Source: Victivallales bacterium
GTDB taxonomy: Bacteria > Verrucomicrobiota > Lentisphaeria > Oligosphaerales > Oligosphaeraceae
NCBI GenBank assembly: GCA_017538465.1
Contig: JAFYIW010000235.1
Location: forward strand, 1-11,356
Reading direction: 5' to 3'
DNA: 11,356 nucleotides
Every line of letters begins with the position of its first letter. The stretch's first letter is position 1. The position numbers were made by a program, and so were the translations under genes. The notes under the pieces are model-generated. The model saw only the letters and a program-made list of their open reading frames with translations, had not been told where the DNA came from and did no database searches. Below are positions 6,229 to 11,356 of the stretch, piece after piece.

Positions 6229-6675
6229 ATGTCCATCAAAGTTTCAGCGCGCACTCGATACGGTCTGAGGATTCTACTGGATTTGGCACTTCATGGCAAT
6301 GGCGTGCAGCGTGCGGTGAAGGACATCGCGGAATCGCAGCAGATTTCGGACAAGTTCATCAGCCTCCTGGTGGTGAAACTGCACCGAGGCGGACTCATCC
6401 AGACGGTGCGCGGCATGCGTGGCGGGCTGACTCTGGTGAAGAATCCCGCCAATATCCGCTTGCTGGATGTGGTGGAGCTCATGGAGGGGCCGGTGAATCT
6501 CCTGGACTGCCTGAGTCCGGCGGCGAAATGCAACCGCATCGGCAATTGCGGCGCACGGAAAATCTGGGATGGCGTCAATCAGAGACTGATAGATGCTCTG
6601 GCGTCAATCACCCTCCAGGATGTCATTGACGCAGGGAACGCCACGGACAGCGCGAGTCCCGAATATTGTATCTGA
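6229..6675 (+). CDS. Rrf2-family transcriptional regulator with three-cysteine motif
   Basis: A 148-residue Rrf2-family DNA-binding regulator. The start is set at the ATG of MSIKVSARTRYGLRILLDLA because Rrf2 proteins begin just before this helix. The frame is open upstream, but that 57-residue extension does not look like protein. The winged helix spans about residues 28-70, with IAESQQISDKFISLLVVKL as recognition part and RGMRGGLTL as wing (usual RGxxGGxxL). LLDVVELMEGP leads to Cys94, Cys101 and Cys107, placed like the Fe-S ligands of IscR and RsrR relatives, so a cluster-sensing role for iron, redox or nitric oxide is plausible. No isc, suf, cysteine or nitrosative-stress genes are nearby, so its targets are unknown. 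The ribosome-binding site is weak. The gene ends at a strong terminator facing the convergent epimerase/dehydratase gene. Confidence 0.9.
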   Translation: MSIKVSARTRYGLRILLDLALHGNGVQRAVKDIAESQQISDKFISLLVVKLHRGGLIQTVRGMRGGLTLVKNPANIRLLDVVELMEGPVNLLDCLSPAAKCNRIGNCGARKIWDGVNQRLIDALASITLQDVIDAGNATDSASPEYCI

Positions 6676-6684
6676 CCATCCATC

Positions 6685-6720
6685 CCCCTGCAGGAATATG
6701 ACCGCAGGGGCTATTTCTTT
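6685..6720 (+). terminator. rho-independent terminator after the Rrf2-type gene
   Basis: CCCCTGC (6685-6691) pairs perfectly with GCAGGGG (6704-6710) around a 12-base loop and is followed by the T-rich CTATTTCTTTT. It begins 10 bases after the regulator's stop codon. Its T tract overlaps the last codons of the convergent gene. On the minus strand no T run follows the stem, so it should act mainly in the plus direction. Confidence 0.8.
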
Positions 6721-8693
6721 TCAGGGTGGTAGGTCGGCACGGCACGCAGAACGACCTCGCGGATGGAGTCGCCGTTGGCGGCGCTGACCTCGATGAGTTC
6801 GCTGAGGTGCTTGAGGAAAACCTCCGTGTCCATCTGGATGGGCTTGGCGATGTGGATGAGTTTGTTCTCGGTCTTTTCCAGTCCCTCCTCCGACATCAGC
6901 TTCTCCTCATATAGTTTCTCGCCGGGGCGCAGGCCAGTGTATTCGATCTTGATGTCCACGTCCGGTTTGAAGCCCGCAAGCTTTATCAGATTGCGCGCCA
7001 AGGAGTCGATTTTCATGGGGTCTCCCATATCCAGCACGAAAATCTCGCCGCCATGGGCGTAGGTGGCGGACTGGAGCACCAGCGAGACCGCCTCGGGGAT
7101 GGTCATGAAGTAACGGATGATGTCGGGGTGCGTGACGGTGACTGGGCCGCCTTCCGCAATCTGCTTCTTGAAGAGCGGAATCACCGAGCCGTTCGACCCC
7201 AGGACATTGCCAAAGCGGACCGCGACGAATTCCGTGCGGATGGCGTTTGCGGGAAGCGCTTTGGCGATCTTGGTGGCACCGGAGTGCGAGTCCACATGCG
7301 GCAGGATGGAGATGTCGCCCGTGCGGGCAACCTTGTCCATGGTCTGGATGACCATTTCGCAGAGCCGTTTGGAGGCGCCCATGATGTTAGTGGGGTTCAC
7401 CGCCTTGTCCGTGGAAATCAGCAGGAAGCGTTTGCATCCGTGGGTGAGGGCGGCGAAGGCGACCTTGTAGGTGCCCAGGACATTGTTTTTGATGGCCTCG
7501 CAGGGGGAGTCCTCCATGAGGGGGACATGCTTGTGGGCGGCGGCATGGAATACTATCTCCGGATGATAGGTCTCGAAGATTTGCTCCATGCGACGGGAGT
7601 CGCGCACTGAGCCGATGAGCACCGTGAGGTTCAGCTCGGGGTGGCGACGGCGCAGCTCCTGCTGGATGTCGTAGGCGTTGTTTTCGTAGATGTCAAGGAT
7701 AATGAGTTGCTTTGGCTGGTGCTTGGCGATTTGGCGGCACAGCTCCGAACCGATGGAGCCGCCGCCGCCGGTCACCAGCACCACGTGGCTGGAGATGTTG
7801 GTGAAGATGCTCTCCGTGTTGACCACGATGGGCGGGCGTCCCAGCAAGTCTTCAATCTGCACATCGCGCATCTTGGCCAAGGAGACCTCGTTGTTGGCCA
7901 GTTGATAGATGCCAGGCAGCGTCTTGATTTCGCAGCCGCTTTCCTTGCAGATGTTGATGATGTCACGCTGGGTCTCGCGCGGGGCGGTGGGAATCGCCAG
8001 GAAAATGCGGGTGATGCCGTAGCGCTGGACATTCTTGAGGATGTCATCCCGTCCGCCGACAATCGGAATGCCATCCAGGGTGCGTCCCCATTTGTCCGCA
8101 TCGTCGTCAATCACGCATTCAATGACAATATCGGTCATTTTGCTGGTGGAGATGTCCCGGAGAATCATCTGTCCGGCGGAGCCGGCGCCAATCAGCATTC
8201 CATGATGGATATGCGGGTTGGACTGTCGTTTTTGCCAGTTGGATAGTTCCAGGTAGAAAACGCGATAGATAAATCGGCTGAAGAGGAGGAAGCTCAACTG
8301 GATGCCGCTGCCGAACACGTAATAGGAGAGGGGCATTCGGCCAAAGCCAACAGTCAGCAGAAAATAATGGAAAGGCAAAGTCAGGAAAACGGCGAAGATG
8401 CAATGCGTCAGCTCATGGTAGCTGGCGAATTTCCAAATGCTGTTATAGAGTCTGAAGCAGAAGTAAACTAAGACACATAAGATGACGAAAAACTTCAATG
8501 AAACTAGAAGCCCAGGATAATAATTCGTATTTCCGCTATGGAAGCCCCGGGGCGAAAGAGACTCGAAACGTAGTGCCAGCGCCAAATAATAGCTGGCTGC
8601 CACTGTGATCAGGTCATAGACTACCAGCAGAAGGGAGGCAATCCACCAGGCTTTGAAACGGGAATGTCGTGTCGTCAGCTGTTCTTGTGACAT
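6711..8693 (-). CDS. membrane-bound nucleotide-sugar 4,6-dehydratase/epimerase (CapD/WbpM/FlaA1-like)
   Basis: A 660-residue polysaccharide-biosynthesis protein of the CapD/WbpM/PglF class, which typically turns UDP-GlcNAc into the 4-keto-6-deoxy sugar for O-antigen, capsule or glycan synthesis. About four membrane helices lie in residues 15-150 (starting WWIASLLLVVYDLITVAASYYLALAL). A first nucleotide-binding-like fold begins at MLIGAGSAGQMILRD (about 166-180). The catalytic short-chain-dehydrogenase domain follows, with VLVTGGGGSIGSELCRQ (about 305-321), FHAAAHKHVPLME, LLISTDKAVNPTNIMGASKRLCE (Ser427, Met438, Lys442: the SMK variant of the SYK triad typical of large dehydratases) and VAVRFGNVLGSNGSVIPLF (about 490-508). 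About 25 extra residues (roughly 460-485) sit just before this last motif. No clear Shine-Dalgarno sequence precedes the ATG, and 162 bases separate it from the upstream gene. The exact substrate is not determined. Confidence 0.93.
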   Translation of the reverse strand: MSQEQLTTRHSRFKAWWIASLLLVVYDLITVAASYYLALALRFESLSPRGFHSGNTNYYPGLLVSLKFFVILCVLVYFCFRLYNSIWKFASYHELTHCIFAVFLTLPFHYFLLTVGFGRMPLSYYVFGSGIQLSFLLFSRFIYRVFYLELSNWQKRQSNPHIHHGMLIGAGSAGQMILRDISTSKMTDIVIECVIDDDADKWGRTLDGIPIVGGRDDILKNVQRYGITRIFLAIPTAPRETQRDIINICKESGCEIKTLPGIYQLANNEVSLAKMRDVQIEDLLGRPPIVVNTESIFTNISSHVVLVTGGGGSIGSELCRQIAKHQPKQLIILDIYENNAYDIQQELRRRHPELNLTVLIGSVRDSRRMEQIFETYHPEIVFHAAAHKHVPLMEDSPCEAIKNNVLGTYKVAFAALTHGCKRFLLISTDKAVNPTNIMGASKRLCEMVIQTMDKVARTGDISILPHVDSHSGATKIAKALPANAIRTEFVAVRFGNVLGSNGSVIPLFKKQIAEGGPVTVTHPDIIRYFMTIPEAVSLVLQSATYAHGGEIFVLDMGDPMKIDSLARNLIKLAGFKPDVDIKIEYTGLRPGEKLYEEKLMSEEGLEKTENKLIHIAKPIQMDTEVFLKHLSELIEVSAANGDSIREVVLRAVPTYHPEKK

Positions 8694-8855
8694 GGCTTAA
8701 GTATGCAACTTGAAACGCCTTGGAGGGATAATATGTAAATTTACCATGTGAATTCGAATTTTCCAGTTTTGACACCAAGAATCCGCCAAGGAACAAATGT
8801 CATAGGCCCCAAAAAGTTGCATGAAATAAAGAAATGACCATCAGCCCGGAGACAG

Positions 8856-9374
8856 CTATTTCTCCATGTATTGGGATTCATGGAAACCCGTGAAGACCCA
8901 TTTTTTCGCGGAGTTGCGTTCCAGCATAAGCCGCAGATGATAGACTTCATCAATTCTGTATTCGATTTCCTTGCCATGGGCTTTGACAATCAGTTCGCAT
9001 TCGGCCCGGGCGTGTGTGTCATCCAGAAGCGTCACATAGATTTCAACAGGCTTCAAGTCGATAACCCCCATGGCCATGCGGGCACGGGAAACCTGACTGG
9101 CCAGTTCTCCGCCAGAAAGGCCGCCGCCGATGGGGATGCCATGCACGCTGACCTCGACATGCTGGGAGAGGCGGTTGGCGAGGGAGATCATCTTGAAAGT
9201 CATGATGGAGTTAGTCTCCTGGGGATTCTTGTTGATGTCTTCCGCGATGGCCTGGATTTGCTTTTTGATCAGATACTCCGGCGTGCGGATGAAGTAATAA
9301 TACCATAACCCGGCGCCAAGGAGTGCCAACAGCAGGAGAATGCCAATTCCTTTCAGGGTGATACGGATTTTCAT
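8856..9374 (-). CDS. small membrane-anchored protein of unknown function
   Basis: I do not recognise a named family. The ATG at 9374 gives 172 residues. The N-terminus is basic (MKIRITLKG), followed by a hydrophobic segment at about 8-27 (IGILLLLALLGAGLWYYYF). This suggests a single anchor with the remaining 140 residues outside the cytoplasm. The soluble part has an early helix (YLIKKQIQAIAEDINKN) and later strand-like stretches (VEIYVTLLDDTHARAECELIV, KEIEYRIDEVYHLRLML, KWVFTGFHES). This order resembles NTF2/SnoaL-like domains, but that is only a fold-level impression. The start codon overlaps the murC stop as ATGA, so it is probably translationally coupled to murC and may act in envelope assembly. 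A GTG at 9389 is a less likely alternative start. Confidence 0.82.
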   Translation of the reverse strand: MKIRITLKGIGILLLLALLGAGLWYYYFIRTPEYLIKKQIQAIAEDINKNPQETNSIMTFKMISLANRLSQHVEVSVHGIPIGGGLSGGELASQVSRARMAMGVIDLKPVEIYVTLLDDTHARAECELIVKAHGKEIEYRIDEVYHLRLMLERNSAKKWVFTGFHESQYMEK

Positions 9375-11356
9375 GGTCGGTGTTGACACGCGAGCAATGC
9401 GCCGAGGTTGCCGATGTCGCCGGCGCCGATGGCGGCGACGACGAGCGGAGTGGTGGAGTTCTGAAGGGTTTGACGGATTTCGCAGGCAAGTGGTTCCCAG
9501 TCGGTCGTGGTCAATTCCGCCTTGCCAGGCGCAATCCGGTTGATGGCGTCCACGATGGTCTGGGGATTGGCGTCGGCATCTTCGTCCTCCCAGGCCAGGA
9601 AGGGTCGCACAAGCACAACGCGGTCGGCGTATGCGGCAAGGATTTCGGCGAACCGTTTCCCATAGCGGAGGATGCGCTCCGGACGATGGGGTTGGAAATA
9701 TACTACAAGTCGTTGTTTCGGAAACTGTTCGCGGATTGCCAGGAGGCTGGCCGCCAATTCCGTGGGATGGTGCGCGTAGTCATCGACGAAGGCGCATTGG
9801 CGGTCTTCACTCTGCCAGCGGACGGTGAGGCGGCGCTGGACGCCAGGGAAACTCCGCAGGGCAATGATTGCATCCTCGCGGGGGACGCCGAGCATTTGGG
9901 CGGCGGCCATGGCGATGGCGGCGTTTTGGCGGTTGTGTGCGCCACAGAGGGGCAGGGTGTTCAGCGTGGCGTCCTCGCTGGCCGTCAAGGGCAGGGCGGT
10001 CAGGTTGGGAGCGTCTTGGAGAATCCGCCGAAGGTCGGGCGTGTCCCATGTCAAGGTCTGAAGGGACTGGCTGGCGAGCCGCGCAAAGCAATCTTCCAAT
10101 CCGGCAGTGCCGCCGATGCCCCAGGAGTGGTCATCGTCGATATTCAATACAATGGAGAGTGCGGGAAGCATCAGTTCCTGTGAACGGTCACTTTCATCGA
10201 CCTCCGTGACCAGAAATTCCCATGAGCCTGCGGATGCGGAACGTTCCCAGCCAGTGACAATGCCACCCACCAGATATCCAGGATTCATCCCATATTCCCG
10301 CAGAATATGTGCCAGCATCGCGGTGGTGGTGGTTTTCCCATGGCTGCCGGAGACCGCAACGACACGCCGGAAGTAGGGCGCCAGCCGGGCCAGAAACTGT
10401 CCGCGCCGGCACTGTGGGATGCACAGATGTTCTGCCGCCTGGCGTTCCGGGTTGCCGGTAGGAACGGCCGCCGAATAGACTACGAGGTCCGCATCGTCGG
10501 AGAGGTTTTCCGCATGGTGCCCGATGAAGATTTCCGCGCCTTGTTCACGCAGTCGCCGGGCGTATGTGGAGTCCTGCGCATCCGAGCCGGAAACCGCCAC
10601 TCCCGCATCCAAAAGAATCTGTGCCAGTCCCGAGACGCCCACGCCGCCCACGCCGATGAAATGGACTTTACGCCATGGAAGGCGCGGCGCGGATGCCGAC
10701 GGCTGCTTTCCCGCGACACGAGGCCACGGACGGTAGAGCAGCAACGGCGAGGCGTCGGGAAACTCCAGGCGGAAACTGCTTCCGGCACATTCATTCAGCG
10801 TGCCGCTCCAGAGTTTTTCCAGTGGCTGTGCCACCAGCGGATAACGTAGTCCGGTGGTGGTGATGGGCTGCGTGGATTTCGGCGAAAAGATGGAGAGTTG
10901 CTCGCCTGGCGTGGAGGATAATGTCGCGCTGGAGGCAAGCACTTGGAAATAGCCGTAGTCGGTCCAGAGTTGGACATCCGGGGCGGTGGCGGCGAAGTCC
11001 AGCAGGAGGGCGAGGTTTCCGATGGCGTGGTCGTCCCGTCGGCCCATTGCTCCGAGGATGACCAGGTGGTCGGTCCAGCCTTGACTTTGGCAGAAGCGAA
11101 ATGCCTTGGCGAGGTCGTTGGTCTCCTGTTCGGCCTCTGGATGGAGGCGGTCGGCGAAACGGCGCTTCAACGGTTCGGGGAGGCTGTCGAGGTCGCCCAC
11201 GATGGCGTCCGGCTCGCGCAGACCGCTGGCGATCAAGGCGACGGCGGCTCCGTCACAGCAGACCAGATGCGCGGCGTTTCGCAGCGCATCGATGCACTGG
11301 CGGTCCTGAGGAAACTCGCCATTGGCTAATATGACTGTGGCAATGGACAAAGCCAA
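9371..11356 (-). CDS. murC: thiamine pyrophosphokinase-like domain fused to UDP-N-acetylmuramate--L-alanine ligase (MurC)
   Basis: One uninterrupted frame of 661 codons reaching the window edge; it opens there with TTG, so the true start may lie beyond. Residues 1-210 resemble thiamine pyrophosphokinase (thiamine to thiamine diphosphate): CCDGAA (33-38), PDAIVGDLDSL (49-59, metal-binding Asp), ETNDLAKA (78-85), GAMGRRDDHAIGNLALLL (102-119), TTTGLRYPL (166-174) and SGTLNE (184-189). After a short Pro/Ser/Ala linker, residues 228-661 form complete MurC, which adds L-alanine to UDP-MurNAc with ATP in the cytosol. Its motifs are GVGGVGVSGLAQIL (235-248), SGSHGKTTTTAML (P-loop, 336-348), EVDESDRS (385-392), NIDDDH (405-410), GAHNRQNAAIA (472-482), FVDDYAHHPTE (523-533) and FQPHRPERI (554-562). 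MurC identity is near certain. The TPK assignment is strong by motif, but activity is unproven. The stop overlaps the next gene by four bases. Confidence 0.93.
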   Translation of the reverse strand: MALSIATVILANGEFPQDRQCIDALRNAAHLVCCDGAAVALIASGLREPDAIVGDLDSLPEPLKRRFADRLHPEAEQETNDLAKAFRFCQSQGWTDHLVILGAMGRRDDHAIGNLALLLDFAATAPDVQLWTDYGYFQVLASSATLSSTPGEQLSIFSPKSTQPITTTGLRYPLVAQPLEKLWSGTLNECAGSSFRLEFPDASPLLLYRPWPRVAGKQPSASAPRLPWRKVHFIGVGGVGVSGLAQILLDAGVAVSGSDAQDSTYARRLREQGAEIFIGHHAENLSDDADLVVYSAAVPTGNPERQAAEHLCIPQCRRGQFLARLAPYFRRVVAVSGSHGKTTTTAMLAHILREYGMNPGYLVGGIVTGWERSASAGSWEFLVTEVDESDRSQELMLPALSIVLNIDDDHSWGIGGTAGLEDCFARLASQSLQTLTWDTPDLRRILQDAPNLTALPLTASEDATLNTLPLCGAHNRQNAAIAMAAAQMLGVPREDAIIALRSFPGVQRRLTVRWQSEDRQCAFVDDYAHHPTELAASLLAIREQFPKQRLVVYFQPHRPERILRYGKRFAEILAAYADRVVLVRPFLAWEDEDADANPQTIVDAINRIAPGKAELTTTDWEPLACEIRQTLQNSTTPLVVAAIGAGDIGNLGALLACQHRP

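Noticed and set aside
7053..8246. Open frames of 185 and 201 codons on the plus strand opposite the CapD/WbpM-like gene
   Set aside because: Both are antisense to a fully conserved enzyme, and their His/Asp/Val-rich translations are mirror products of its codons.
9380..10183. 267-codon open frame on the plus strand opposite murC
   Set aside because: It is antisense to conserved MurC motifs. The translation is Gly/Val-rich without a recognisable domain.
1..11356. CRISPR array, tRNA or rRNA genes
   Set aside because: No regularly spaced direct repeats, tRNA cloverleaf with TΨC box, or rRNA core sequence was found on reading both strands.

Overview
The window reads as a chromosomal segment of a Gram-negative, lipopolysaccharide-bearing bacterium with moderately high G+C. 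It carries housekeeping and envelope genes plus one insertion sequence. The short hairpin-rich spacers and the envelope gene content would suit the Verrucomicrobiota/Lentisphaerota (PVC) group, but that placement is an impression and there is no rRNA here to test it.

Left part (1-3865): a minus-strand tRNA-dihydrouridine synthase diverges from a plus-strand run of radC (JAB/MPN-domain repair-associated protein), accD (acetyl-CoA carboxylase beta subunit) and a heptosyltransferase II-like glycosyltransferase (waaF). accD and waaF are 17 bases apart and probably share a transcript. radC is separated from accD by a spacer with a 7-base tandem repeat and two tight hairpins.

Middle (3866-6228): an accessory island. 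First comes a roughly 190-base multi-hairpin element (3915-4105) closed by a long-range stem. Next is a hairpin-bearing leader of about 175 bases, then an IS110-family DEDD transposase with much higher G+C than its neighbours. A 725-base stretch follows with hairpins but no convincing gene. IS110-family recombinases are guided by a bridge RNA encoded in the element's own non-coding end, and the leader at 4106-4282 is the best candidate for it. Part of that leader can also pair with the transposase ribosome-binding site.

Right part (6229-11356): an Rrf2-family regulator with three possible Fe-S ligand cysteines ends at a clear terminator. It converges on minus-strand envelope genes. In their transcription order these are a single 661-residue frame joining a thiamine pyrophosphokinase-like domain to a complete MurC, a small membrane-anchored protein of unknown function that overlaps murC by four bases, and a membrane-bound CapD/WbpM-type nucleotide-sugar 4,6-dehydratase. 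Together these make peptidoglycan precursor and surface-polysaccharide sugar, alongside the waaF gene on the left.

The most unusual points are the TPK-MurC fusion, the candidate bridge RNA with its RBS-sequestering arm, and the multi-hairpin element next to the insertion sequence.
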